This document shows positions 1 to 8,242 of a DNA stretch of 64,000 nt, piece by piece; within the stretch, counting starts at the first letter, position 1; the number at the start of each line of letters is the position of its first letter. The stretch comes from Pseudomonas atagonensis. Its GTDB lineage: Bacteria; Pseudomonadota; Gammaproteobacteria; Pseudomonadales; Pseudomonadaceae. A program made the position numbers and the translations under genes. Location: NCBI RefSeq assembly GCF_011369485.1, contig NZ_VXCA01000005.1, positions 1 to 64,000 on the forward strand, read 5' to 3'. The notes under the pieces were generated by a model that had not been told where the DNA came from, searched no databases, and worked only from the letters and a program-made list of their open reading frames with translations.

Positions 1-988
1 CGATGTAGTCGTACTTGAGGCTTGGCGAGTCGAGTTTGTAGCTGTTATAGGGGATGTACATTTCTTTCTTGCCGACCAGTTTCCAGTCGTACCGATCCGG
101 GGCGCCGGAGAACATGTCGAAGTTGTCCGAAGTGCGCAGGCCATCGGCCGCAGTACCCGGGCCGTCATACGCCACTTGCGGTGCACGCCGCACGCGACGC
201 TGACCGGCGTTGTAGATCCACGCCAGACGCGGCTCCTTAACCTGATCGAGGGTCTCGTGCACCAGCAGCACGTTACCCGCCAGACGCGCTGGCGCCGTTA
301 CCGATTGCTTGAAGAAGGTCAGCACGTTGGCCGCTTTTTCCGGGTCGAGATCCTTCATCAGTTGCGGCACGGCGATCTCTTCTTCGAAGCGGATCGGCGT
401 GTAGCTGCCGTTGGTCTGCGGCGTCACCTGGGTGATGATGCGTTTGACGTTGCCGCCGTGGTAACGGGTGATGTGGTTCCACAACACCTCGACGCCGTTC
501 TTCGGAATCGGAAACGCGTAGTAGCGGTTGCCGGTGAAATTGGCCAGACCGTTACCGTCGTTGATCGTAGTCACGTTGAGCGCACTGCGCTTGGCCGATT
601 CGTAGATTTCCGGCGGCGCGGCCACAGTGCGGTGGGTCGGGTAGACCGGGATCTTGTAGGTTTCCGGGTAGCGCTTGAACATCGCCACCTGGCCGTCGGA
701 GAGTTTGTCCTTGTACTTGTCGACGTTGGCCGCGGTGATGGTGAACAAGGGTTTTTCATTGGCGAACGGGTCGGCGAGGAAGCCTTTGCTGTCCACCGCC
801 CCGGCGTTTTTCGGAATGCCGCCGGTCCAGGCCGGAATCGAGCCGTCAGCGTTACCGGCCTTCTCGGCGCCGAGCGGGGTCAGGCTGCTGCCAAGTTTGT
901 TGGCCTCGTCCGGCGACACCGCCGCCATCACATTGGCTGCCAGCAGACTCAGGGCCAGCACACCGCATTGCAGAATCATTTTGCGCAT
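1..988 (-). CDS. DUF1329 family protein (partial, C-terminus beyond window)
   Basis: The protein reads leftward and runs off the window edge, so about 329 N-terminal residues are visible. It starts with a signal peptide (MRKMILQCGVLALSLLAANVMA), followed by the DUF1329 region with the segment GLANFTGNRYYAFPIPKNG and the stretch RLAWIYNAGQRRVRRAP, both typical of the family. I chose the second of two in-frame ATGs (988) because an AGAAGG ribosome site sits 8-9 bases before it; the ATG at 997 would touch that site. The gene follows a DUF1302 gene by 23 bp, the usual pairing in Pseudomonas. DUF1329 proteins have a lipoprotein-sorting-like fold; a role in handling hydrophobic compounds in the envelope is inference. 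The family call is firm, the function is not. Confidence 0.85.
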   Translation of the reverse strand, partial: MRKMILQCGVLALSLLAANVMAAVSPDEANKLGSSLTPLGAEKAGNADGSIPAWTGGIPKNAGAVDSKGFLADPFANEKPLFTITAANVDKYKDKLSDGQVAMFKRYPETYKIPVYPTHRTVAAPPEIYESAKRSALNVTTINDGNGLANFTGNRYYAFPIPKNGVEVLWNHITRYHGGNVKRIITQVTPQTNGSYTPIRFEEEIAVPQLMKDLDPEKAANVLTFFKQSVTAPARLAGNVLLVHETLDQVKEPRLAWIYNAGQRRVRRAPQVAYDGPGTAADGLRTSDNFDMFSGAPDRYDWKLVGKKEMYIPYNSYKLDSPSLKYDYI

Positions 989-1011
989 TGCTTTCATCCT
1001 TCTCGGGCAGA

Positions 1012-2805
1012 TCAGAAGTTCACGCCGAAGCTCAGAGCGACGAAGTCACGGTCTTCGAGGACGTTGTAATCGCCGCCGAAGAAATCGGTGTAACTGAGGC
1101 TCGCGGTGTAGGTGTTGCGGTAGTCGGCATCGACGCCGACGCTGACGGCTTTAGCGCCTTCGTTGAACAGGCCGTTGGGACCGTAACCGGCGACGTCATG
1201 CGACCACGACAGGTTCGGTTTGAGGTTGATCCCGCCGATCACGTTGGCGTAATCGAGGATCGCCCGGGCGCGGTAGCCCCACGAGGTCGAGGTGACAAAA
1301 CCGTCGGTGTCGCCACCGAAACCGTATTGTCCGTACACCGAGTCGCGGCCATAACGCAGCTTGCTGCGCGGCTCCAGACCACCGACATGCACGACCGCCG
1401 CCTCGCCGACCAGGGTCAAACGCTGAGCGCCCCACACTTGATCGAAAAAGTGCGTCAGGGTGCTCTGCACTTGCGTCACTTCTTTGCGGCGATAGCCCTT
1501 GTTATCGGCGCCCGGGGTGGTGGCGATCGGCGAAGCGGCGCCGCCGGCAATCGGGTTGAGCAGCGCCAGCGTCAGGTCATTGGTGTTGACCTGCACCGGA
1601 GCATTGGGCCGGTAGCTGACCTCGCCGGTCCATGCGGTACCGGTGGGCAGCGTGGTGGAGAAACTGGCGCCGTACAGGCGAATGTCTTCCGGGTATTCGA
1701 GGTAATACTGACCGCGCCCGAGCATCACACTTTGCGCCAGGCCCGAACCACTGCCCGGCGCCAGACGGTTGGCAATGCCGACCATGCCCGGCAGCGCCGC
1801 GAGGGTCGAAAGCCCCGCCGTGGTGGTGCCGACGGTTGGCGTGCGGCTGTGGTAATTCATGAAGTAGAGGCCGTACTCGGTGTCATCGCCGAGCCAGCGC
1901 AGCGCCGTCCCCCATTGCCCGGAATCTCGCGCATCGCGGTCACCGCCACGGGGAATCACCACGCCTTCACGGGTGACCTGAATGCCCTGACCAAAAGCCT
2001 GGGTCAACGGCACCAGCGGTGCAATGGCCGGGTTGCCGACGGTGTAGCCGTTGTTGCAACCATCCGCTGCGACATCGACGCCGAAGAACGTGCCGCAGTT
2101 ATCGAGAACGGTCTGATCCCATTCCAGTTGATAGAAACCTTCGACGGTCAATTGGTCGGTCAGGCCTTGCGAACCGAACAACATGTTCACCGGGATCAGG
2201 CCTTCCTTGATCTCCGCGCCGGGACGACGAAACGCCGAGACGTCAATCGGGTTGATGCTGTTGATCGAGTTGCCGATGAAGGTACTTTCGCCCCAACTGA
2301 CCACCTGCTTGCCCGCACGCACAGTGCCCGGCAGGTCGGCGATGGAGTAGTTGTGGTAGACGAATGCATCGAGAATCTGCGCGCCGGAAGACTTCGCGCC
2401 CTCCTTGCGGCCCTTGTCGCTGATCGGCTTGAACTCGCGGTCTTCATCCTTCAGCTCGAAGTCGTACCAATACTTGCCCCGTACGAACACGCCGGTGTCG
2501 CCGTACTTGAGTTCGAGGTCATGGATGCCTTTGAAGATTTTCGAGAAGGTCTCGCCCTTCTTGAAGTTCAGGCGTCCGTCATCACCGGTGGACGACTGGC
2601 CGGTACCGCCGTTGACCGTGCCGACCAGCGACTTGTCGGCATCGCGCAGGCCCCAGCTCGCACCGATCGACAGCGACGAGTCGAACGTGCCCTCGATTTC
2701 GCCGATGTTGAACGCAACCGCTTGCGCCTGAGCGCAGCAACCCAAAGCCACCGCGGCGGCCAGCGCCTGCGGTGTGAAGATGGCGCGCATTGTTGTTTTT
2801 GTCAT
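1012..2805 (-). CDS. DUF1302 family outer-membrane protein
   Basis: This 597-residue protein starts with MTKTTMRAIF and has a signal peptide ending near CAQAQA. The mature part is rich in alternating aromatic and polar strands (for example GVFVRGKYWYDFELKDED) and ends in a phenylalanine (FVALSFGVNF), as outer-membrane beta-barrels do. These features fit DUF1302, a barrel family normally encoded with DUF1329. I preferred the ATG at 2805 to an upstream start at 3006 because the signal peptide begins there and a GGGGAAG ribosome site lies just before it. The pair is probably co-transcribed leftward. It is often seen near genes for fatty-acid or terpenoid degradation, so transport of a hydrophobic substrate is a reasonable but unproven guess. 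Confidence 0.85.
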   Translation of the reverse strand: MTKTTMRAIFTPQALAAAVALGCCAQAQAVAFNIGEIEGTFDSSLSIGASWGLRDADKSLVGTVNGGTGQSSTGDDGRLNFKKGETFSKIFKGIHDLELKYGDTGVFVRGKYWYDFELKDEDREFKPISDKGRKEGAKSSGAQILDAFVYHNYSIADLPGTVRAGKQVVSWGESTFIGNSINSINPIDVSAFRRPGAEIKEGLIPVNMLFGSQGLTDQLTVEGFYQLEWDQTVLDNCGTFFGVDVAADGCNNGYTVGNPAIAPLVPLTQAFGQGIQVTREGVVIPRGGDRDARDSGQWGTALRWLGDDTEYGLYFMNYHSRTPTVGTTTAGLSTLAALPGMVGIANRLAPGSGSGLAQSVMLGRGQYYLEYPEDIRLYGASFSTTLPTGTAWTGEVSYRPNAPVQVNTNDLTLALLNPIAGGAASPIATTPGADNKGYRRKEVTQVQSTLTHFFDQVWGAQRLTLVGEAAVVHVGGLEPRSKLRYGRDSVYGQYGFGGDTDGFVTSTSWGYRARAILDYANVIGGINLKPNLSWSHDVAGYGPNGLFNEGAKAVSVGVDADYRNTYTASLSYTDFFGGDYNVLEDRDFVALSFGVNF

Positions 2806-3225
2806 GCGTCTTCCCCGGTGAGTGACAGAAGGCCTCACCCTACTGCCGGGCGCGCGGGTCGATAAGCGCACCAAGGAGGTATTCGCACTGTCGCCCGAAA
2901 GGATGAATGCCCGCTCAGGGCGTGGCTTTGCGCCGTCCATGGATCGGCTGGATGGCGGATCATCAATCAAGCGCATGAGGTCGCTGATGACAGATGACTG
3001 TTGCATGCCCCGTAACAGTGCATGTCTGGAATCGGTGTTTTTCCTACAGACTCAACACCTTATTCTGAGCGGGCTTTCACGGCACACGCCGGACAGCACG
3101 AAGCCCTGGCCTTCGAGACACTCTGGCCATTGCTGACAGATTTCAGATGAATCGAATGTTTTCGGTTGATCGCCCAGGTGTTCACTGACGTTGATTTGTA
3201 GCTCCTTGATCCAACGTCTTACCTT

Positions 3226-3254
3226 GGCCGCTGCGTTTGCAGCGGCCTTTTTTA
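3226..3254 (+). terminator. Orphan intrinsic terminator
   Basis: A perfect 9-bp stem, GGCCGCTGC / GCAGCGGCC, closes a four-base GTTT loop and is followed at once by seven T residues. This is a textbook factor-independent terminator for rightward transcription. No rightward gene lies before it, so it may end a small RNA, or be left over from a gene lost when the neighbouring bacteriocin cassette arrived. Confidence 0.75.
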
Positions 3255-3450
3255 TGGCTGTTGAACACGTCTTTCCATAATCTGCGAAGACTTTCCGAGA
3301 ATAACGTCGGAACTTTCCTGCCACGCGCAAGAATTCTCCCCCGCTTTGTTATTGGCCCGCGAAAACCCTCTCAAAACAACGCCCTGTTACCTACGCGATT
3401 CTCGGATTTTGTAACAGCAACTCTGATGTAACTTAAAACATCTCAACCAA

Positions 3451-3498
3451 TCGCTGGTGACACGCACGTCACCACAGTCCGTGCTTAATCACCAGCGA
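3451..3498 (+). promoter_or_regulatory. Bacteriocin leader with two competing inverted repeats
   Basis: TCGCTGGTGA (3451-3460) is matched exactly by its reverse complement TCACCAGCGA (3489-3498). Part of the left arm, GGTGAC (3456-3461), also pairs perfectly with GTCACC (3468-3473). The two pairings share bases and exclude each other. The element ends 30 bases before the bacteriocin ATG, whose ribosome site (AAAGG) lies between. It could be a protein operator or an RNA switch in the leader; the sequence alone does not decide. Confidence 0.5.
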
Positions 3499-3528
3499 GT
3501 TATCACGCACATTCAAAAGGACCTGAAT

Positions 3529-5832
3529 ATGCAAAAGCCTCCACCCTTTGTATTAACTGAAGCTGTTCATACGACAGCAACAGCACCTCCAAACACACCA
3601 TTGATCCGAGGGACATCACCGCACCTCTCTCAAAGCGGCACGTTTGGCATTCCCAACAATGTTCGAGTCAACTCTCGGGAATTCACTGCCCATAGCATGA
3701 GAACTGCTCGCGAGTTTCAATCACGAACAGAGCAACTACCCCAATCAATCGAACAGGATCTCGCCGCAACACGGCTGGAGGGCCCAACCCACCCACTTCC
3801 TCCAGCGCAAGCAATCGCCCGCGAGCTGGCAGTACGGCAAACCCTGATTCAAAGAAAAACAGCTGAGCTTCATCAAAAAACAGCACAAGCCAATCAGTTC
3901 TTTGGAGATGACCCACTTAATAAAGACTTCCATGCCTACTTTCGAATAGCCAAGAGCATCGACAGCACTGTCAATGCGCGGGGGATTGCGATGCAGACTT
4001 GGGCTGCCTCGTACAAAGCCGCACACGAAGTGAAACTGCTGTCGCAGTCAATCCAGATGCTTAACCAGCAACAAATCGAAGTTCACAAGTGGCTGGCCAT
4101 CGCACACGCCAATGACCTGGCACAAGCGCAAGCTGCAGAGGCTCAACGCCTGGCTGCCGAAAATGCCCGCATCGCAGCCGAGCAGGAACGCCAAAGAGCG
4201 CTCGCCGAGGCGGCACACCGAGAGCTGGAAGAGATTCGGACTCGCGAAGAGGCGAGGCTCGCAGCATTGGCGAAGAAGCAACGCCTGGAGGCTGACCTGG
4301 TACGATTAAGAGCAATGGTCGATGCTGAAGTTGAATATCAGGAAAAGGCACGGATTGCGGTACTGACGGTCAAGTTAGCCGAAGCGCAAGCAAAGTCTGA
4401 ATTTGCGGCCCAGACGTTCGCCGCCGAACAGATTCGCCTTGAAGCTGAAATGGAACAGCGAATCGAGGCAATACAAGAAAACCTTCGCGCAGAAAAACGA
4501 CGTCTGCAAGTTCAGCGCAAAGTCATCGACATGGCGACCGCCTTAGCCCGGCAACAAAGCCAACTGGCGGCGCTGAAGATCCAGGAGAAGAAGCAAACCG
4601 CACTTCCTCAACAAGAGATTCAACCCGAAACGCAGAGCAATGCGCAGCCGCAAAAGCAACGGCGCGATACACCAGAAACACACTATGTTTACCCGGCTTC
4701 AGGAGCGATGGCCTCCACCAACCCGGTTTTCTCCTTTGCTTCACAAGCTATCCGACTTCCTCACGCATCATCATCCGCAATTCTCAACGCACTGCGCACA
4801 GGATTACTGACCGTGAAAGCGGCAGGGGCTGCGCTGATCGGCGGCCCGGTACTGGTCGGTTTTGCTGCTCTGCTGACCCCATCCCGCCTGGGCAACGGCG
4901 ATCGCTTTGCCATGAGCGTACCGCTCGCCGAATTGTCATCAGAGTCTCCACAGAGGCTGCGCGAAATAGCAGATCGACAAGGCACGCTGGAGCTGCCCGT
5001 AGGCTTGGGTGTGAGGCCACTGGGTGCGGGCGCGGAGGTCTTCGTTGCCACCAGCGATGACTTCCATATCCGTTCGAGTGTGCTGGTTCTGAATGCGGCT
5101 TATGACCTGCTGAATGACGTTTACGAGACCGCGCTGCCGGACTCGCCAACAGACTTTCTGACTTGGACACCTGTTATCTCGCCGGGTAACAGCTCGACTG
5201 CATCGCCATTGGTTGACGTTGACTCGCCTGCGTATTCCGGTGGTTCGATTATTCCGGTTGAAGGGCGTCTTGACCTACATCCGGTACTGGTAGAGGGCTG
5301 GGAAAGATTCATCATCGTCTTTCCCGATGATTCGGGGATTGAGCCGCTGTATGTGGTGTTTAGCGACCCATACGAGGGGGCTTTAGTCAAAGGAGAACAC
5401 AGCGGGCGTTATTTCAACCCTGATCAAATTGGGGAGGAAACTCTAGATTTGCAGTGGGAACCGGCAACCATTTCAGCGGAAGGAACTAATCTCGTGAAAT
5501 TACACATTTCGAAATTTCTGCAATCAGACGCCAATGAAATAATGCTTGATCGGCTGGAGCGTATTGCTCGTGGAGAACTCGTAGCCACTGACACTGACAA
5601 ACGTTTCTATACTCATGAGATAAGAGAGTTCGAACGATTTAAAGCTTTAGGCTTCGGTGATACCGAGAGACCAGATATCGGGTCTCCGATATGGAATAAC
5701 GTTCATGCCGCGACTTTGGAAGATTTCCAGCTAAAAGACGACCCCACTCTTCTTTACACCCCCGAAGCACTAACTGCTGCATTCGAGCAGGACGAGCGTA
5801 ATTATCAAAAACTGTTGAAGGAAATGTGGTAA
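3529..5832 (+). CDS. S-type pyocin-like bacteriocin with probable tRNase-type C-terminal toxin
   Basis: The 767-residue protein starts at ATG 3529, preceded by AAAGG at a good distance. Residues 1-165 are a Pro/Thr-rich then helical region. Residues about 165-360 form a long charged, Ala/Glu/Gln-rich coiled coil. Around 428-450 lies a hydrophobic Gly/Ala/Val segment, followed by a beta-rich region to about 620 that resembles the Pyocin_S domain (GDRFAMSVPLAEL near its start). The last 145 residues, from GEHSGRYF, are a separate toxin module with RFYTHEIREFERFKALG (from R692) and WNNVHAATLEDF (from W722). I recall this module in CdiA and MafB polymorphic toxins, annotated there as a CdiA C-terminal tRNase, but could not check. 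There is no HNH nuclease motif. The next gene is the probable immunity gene, overlapping by one base. Base composition is more AT-rich than the flanks, suggesting transfer. Confidence 0.8.
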   Translation: MQKPPPFVLTEAVHTTATAPPNTPLIRGTSPHLSQSGTFGIPNNVRVNSREFTAHSMRTAREFQSRTEQLPQSIEQDLAATRLEGPTHPLPPAQAIARELAVRQTLIQRKTAELHQKTAQANQFFGDDPLNKDFHAYFRIAKSIDSTVNARGIAMQTWAASYKAAHEVKLLSQSIQMLNQQQIEVHKWLAIAHANDLAQAQAAEAQRLAAENARIAAEQERQRALAEAAHRELEEIRTREEARLAALAKKQRLEADLVRLRAMVDAEVEYQEKARIAVLTVKLAEAQAKSEFAAQTFAAEQIRLEAEMEQRIEAIQENLRAEKRRLQVQRKVIDMATALARQQSQLAALKIQEKKQTALPQQEIQPETQSNAQPQKQRRDTPETHYVYPASGAMASTNPVFSFASQAIRLPHASSSAILNALRTGLLTVKAAGAALIGGPVLVGFAALLTPSRLGNGDRFAMSVPLAELSSESPQRLREIADRQGTLELPVGLGVRPLGAGAEVFVATSDDFHIRSSVLVLNAAYDLLNDVYETALPDSPTDFLTWTPVISPGNSSTASPLVDVDSPAYSGGSIIPVEGRLDLHPVLVEGWERFIIVFPDDSGIEPLYVVFSDPYEGALVKGEHSGRYFNPDQIGEETLDLQWEPATISAEGTNLVKLHISKFLQSDANEIMLDRLERIARGELVATDTDKRFYTHEIREFERFKALGFGDTERPDIGSPIWNNVHAATLEDFQLKDDPTLLYTPEALTAAFEQDERNYQKLLKEMW

Positions 5833-6092
5833 TGAGCGCCGTCGAGATGATTGTTAAAAATGAATCTTTGGATGATATTGTCACCGTGTTCGCGCTAATT
5901 AAAGCAACACCACATCTGGACATGATGATAAGAATCCACAATCGTGAACTTCTCAAAGAATATGGCGCGCTTGAAAACGCCTACAAGCGACTTCTCAATG
6001 CCGGTGTGCTGGCTAACGGGGAAAATGGGCTGGCAATAAAAGGACCAAACTGGAAGCCCCCCGCCTACATGACAGAAAGAAGATACGTTTGA
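5832..6092 (+). CDS. Probable immunity protein for the adjacent bacteriocin
   Basis: This 86-residue protein (MSAVEMIVKNESLDDIV...) begins at an ATG that shares its first A with the bacteriocin stop codon (TAATG), so translation is probably coupled. It has no signal peptide or membrane segment. It looks mainly helical, with acidic residues early and a basic C-terminus (YMTERRYV). I do not recognise a named family. The immunity role is inferred from position, size and overlap: bacteriocin genes of this kind are nearly always followed directly by the gene protecting the producer. The AT-rich composition matches the toxin gene. A GTG six bases upstream would add two residues and is less likely. 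Confidence 0.7.
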   Translation: MSAVEMIVKNESLDDIVTVFALIKATPHLDMMIRIHNRELLKEYGALENAYKRLLNAGVLANGENGLAIKGPNWKPPAYMTERRYV

Positions 6093-6097
6093 AATCG

Positions 6098-6130
6098 GGA
6101 GCCACCAAGCACGAATGGCTTAGTGGCTCC
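6098..6130. terminator. Stem-loop between convergent immunity and SDR genes
   Basis: GGAGCCACCAAGC (6098-6110) pairs with GCTTAGTGGCTCC (6118-6130) with one mismatch, leaving a seven-base loop. It sits between the end of the immunity gene and the end of the leftward SDR gene. It lacks a T-run on either side, so it may stop transcription weakly or only protect 3' ends. Confidence 0.4.
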
Positions 6131-6138
6131 GCTGACTT

Positions 6139-7050
6139 TCAGAGCGAATACATCTGCAAATTCGCCATCATTTCCTTCAGCGCTTCAATGTTGTCCTTCG
6201 GATGCGCCGCGCCTTCGAAATCACAGATCTGCTGCCAGTGCGCCGCGACATCTTCCGGCGAGAAGCCAACACGCGGATCAAACCCGGCACCGAGGCTGCG
6301 CTCCCAACGTACCTTGCCCATCCAGCCACCACCGACCTCAAACAACCCGGAAGTTTCCTGGCATTGTTCGCTCGCCAGATACACCACCAACGGGCTGACC
6401 AGTTCCGGTTTCAGTTGCTCGAACACTTGCGGCGGGATCAATCCTTCGGTCATGCGTGTGCCGCCGGTGGGCGCGATGGCATTGACCAGGATGTTGTTCT
6501 TGCGGCCCTCGATGGCCAGCGTACGCGTCAGGCCATACAAGCCGAGTTTGGCCATGCCGTAGTTGGACTGGCCGAAGTTGCCGTAGATGCCCGAAGTCGA
6601 GGCGGTGAAGATCACCCGGCCATAGTTTTGTTCGCGCAGGTGCGGCCACGCGGCACGGGTGACTTTGTAGGCGCCTTCGACGTGGACGCGGTAAACCAGA
6701 TCCCAGTCGGCATCGTCCATTTTGTGGAAGGTCTTGTCGCGCAGGATGCCGGCGTTGTTGACCACGACGTCGACACGGCCAAATGCGTCGAGGGCGTTCT
6801 GCACCAGTTTGTCGCCGTCGGTGACCGAGTCGTGGTTGGCTTCGGCAATGCCGCCAGCCTCACGAATTTCCGCCACGACGCGGTCGGCAGCGGAAGCGTT
6901 GGCGCCTTCGCCCTGAGTCGAGCCGCCGAGGTCGTTGACCAGCACTTTGGCGCCCTGTCTGGCGAACAGCAGTGCATGTGCGCGCCCCAGACCACCGCCG
7001 GCTCCGGTGACGATCACGACTTTATCTTCGAAACGCACAGACTCATTCAT
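6139..7050 (-). CDS. SDR oxidoreductase, (3R)-hydroxyacyl-CoA dehydrogenase-like
   Basis: The protein has 303 residues. It carries the NAD(P)-binding motif TGAGGGLGRAHAL, the structural NNAG motif (VVNNAGILRD) and the catalytic Ser...Tyr-x-x-x-Lys set (STSGIYGNFGQSNYGMAKLG). Long stretches (VNDLGGSTQGEG, EGRKNNILVNAIAPTGGTRMTEG, FEVGGGWMGKVRWERS) match what I recall of the dehydrogenase domain of peroxisomal multifunctional enzyme type 2. The likely reaction is therefore oxidation of (3R)-hydroxyacyl-CoA, or a related keto/hydroxy conversion of an acyl-CoA. It is longer than FabG because of a C-terminal extension. It lies in a leftward series with the hydrolase and aldolase genes, separated from them by a repeat. 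The substrate is unknown. Confidence 0.85.
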   Translation of the reverse strand: MNESVRFEDKVVIVTGAGGGLGRAHALLFARQGAKVLVNDLGGSTQGEGANASAADRVVAEIREAGGIAEANHDSVTDGDKLVQNALDAFGRVDVVVNNAGILRDKTFHKMDDADWDLVYRVHVEGAYKVTRAAWPHLREQNYGRVIFTASTSGIYGNFGQSNYGMAKLGLYGLTRTLAIEGRKNNILVNAIAPTGGTRMTEGLIPPQVFEQLKPELVSPLVVYLASEQCQETSGLFEVGGGWMGKVRWERSLGAGFDPRVGFSPEDVAAHWQQICDFEGAAHPKDNIEALKEMMANLQMYSL

Positions 7051-7181
7051 CGCAGCAACTCCAGCAGGCCAAAGGGACAGTGATCCCGAGTGTCAGGCAC
7101 GCGGCTTTGGGTCACAACGAACACGGCTGGGGGTGAATGGTGCGCGATAAGGATCAGGGATAGTCAGAACAACACAAATCC

Positions 7182-7313
7182 TGTGGCCAGGGAGCTTGCT
7201 CCCGCTGGGATGCGAAGCGGCCCTTAAGCAGGACGACACTGATCTTTCAGTGAACCGGGTTGACTGCTTTGCGACTGCTTCGCAGCCGAACGGGGATAAA
7301 TCCCCTCGCCACA
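7182..7313. repeat. REP/BIME-type palindromic repeat pair
   Basis: A left unit starting TGTGGCCAGGGAGCTTGC and a right unit ending AAATCCCCTCGCCACAA face each other. Each has its own small hairpin (GGGAGCTTGCTCCC; GGGGATAAATCCCC). This is the inverted REP pair common between genes in fluorescent pseudomonads. It lies after the stop of the alpha/beta hydrolase gene and before the SDR start. Confidence 0.7.
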
Positions 7314-7339
7314 AACGTTCGCTCAAGCCAATGGTGTTA

Positions 7340-8242
7340 TCAGGAGCAGGCGACTTTGCGCGGTGGCAGGGCAAAGCGTTGGCGGAACGCCAGATAGTGC
7401 TTGAGCACCTGCACCGGCGCTTCGGTTTGCGGGTAGTGGCCGATACCCGGCAGCAACACTGTGTCGGCGTCGGGAATCAATTCGCGATAACGCTCGACCA
7501 TGTGCGCGCCGGAGATCGGATCGACTTCGCCATCGATCACCCGCAACGGCACTTCGCCGCGCTGCATGGCGGCCACCCAGCGATCACGCTGTACGCGACG
7601 TTCGGGAATGTAGCTGATCAGTTTGTGCATGATGCGCGGGCCGCGATTGCTGTCGATCAGGCTCCAGAAATCATCCAGTTCACTTTCACTCGGACCGGTT
7701 TGCGGGCCGAAGATCTGGCGGAAGCTTTTCACCAGAGCATCGCGGCTAAACGCGCGACCGATCATCCAGCCCAACGGGCTGAGCAGCAGTTTCTGCATCA
7801 GTACCGGACGATGGGTTTCCGGGAACAGACCGCCGTTGAGGAACACACAACTGGCGACTTCGATCTGATCGTCGTAATGACGGGCGAGCAGTTCCTGGGT
7901 AACGCTGTCGCCATAGTCGTGGGCGAGAATGTGCACCGGTTGTTCAACCTGTAAATGTGCAAGTAACGCCTGCTGCAGATCCGCCTGCTCGAGAAGGCTA
8001 TAGGTGTGATTCAGCGGTTTGGCCGAATCACCGAAACCGAGCATGTCGCAAGCGATCACTCGATAACGCTGCGCCAGGGGTTGCCACAGATAATGCCAAT
8101 CCCAACTGGCAGTCGGGAAACCATGAATCAGCAGCAACGGCTCACCCTGCCCGGCCACCCAATAGCGAATCGACTGGCCACGAAAGACGAACGTCTGGCT
8201 GCGTTTGCGCCAGACACACAGAGGAATCTCGGCGAGAGGCAT
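7340..8242 (-). CDS. Alpha/beta hydrolase with Asp nucleophile (epoxide hydrolase / dehalogenase-like)
   Basis: The 300-residue protein has an alpha/beta hydrolase fold. The oxyanion motif HGFP appears in LLLIHGFPTASW, and the nucleophile elbow reads AHDYGDS, placing aspartate rather than serine at the catalytic position. Asp in DGEVDPISG and His in GIGHYPQTE complete a likely triad. An HDYG elbow is typical of epoxide hydrolases and haloalkane dehalogenases, so hydrolysis through an alkyl-enzyme ester is likely. There is no signal peptide, so it should be cytoplasmic. Its ATG overlaps the stop of the upstream aldolase gene by one base (TAATG), which indicates one operon. The true substrate is not evident. 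Confidence 0.85.
   Translation of the reverse strand: MPLAEIPLCVWRKRSQTFVFRGQSIRYWVAGQGEPLLLIHGFPTASWDWHYLWQPLAQRYRVIACDMLGFGDSAKPLNHTYSLLEQADLQQALLAHLQVEQPVHILAHDYGDSVTQELLARHYDDQIEVASCVFLNGGLFPETHRPVLMQKLLLSPLGWMIGRAFSRDALVKSFRQIFGPQTGPSESELDDFWSLIDSNRGPRIMHKLISYIPERRVQRDRWVAAMQRGEVPLRVIDGEVDPISGAHMVERYRELIPDADTVLLPGIGHYPQTEAPVQVLKHYLAFRQRFALPPRKVACS

Larger units (their letters stand above)
2806..3528. other. Long intergenic region with no convincing gene
   Basis: This 720-base stretch separates the leftward DUF1302 gene from the rightward bacteriocin gene. The open frames in it have no recognisable domain or good ribosome site. It contains one strong intrinsic terminator facing right (3226-3254) that has no gene upstream, and an inverted-repeat leader just before the bacteriocin (3451-3498). 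I see no LexA-type operator. It must also carry the promoters of both flanking genes, which I cannot place with confidence. Confidence 0.6.

Noticed and set aside
1012..2865. A rightward open frame of over 600 residues opposite the DUF1302 gene.
   Set aside because: It mirrors the DUF1302 frame on the other strand, has no start signal and no domain. High-GC Pseudomonas genes often leave such antisense frames.
3052..3330. Leftward open frame of 92 residues ending upstream of the DUF1302 gene.
   Set aside because: The frame runs through the orphan terminator, has no clear ribosome site and shows no family I recognise. Its protein-like tail (KTFDSSEICQQWPECLEGQG) was tempting but not enough to call a gene.
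3250..3528. A LexA (SOS) box or PrtN-type P-box upstream of the bacteriocin.
   Set aside because: No CTGT-N8-ACAG site and no convincing tandem ATTGnnnGT repeats were found, so I do not claim SOS or PrtN control.
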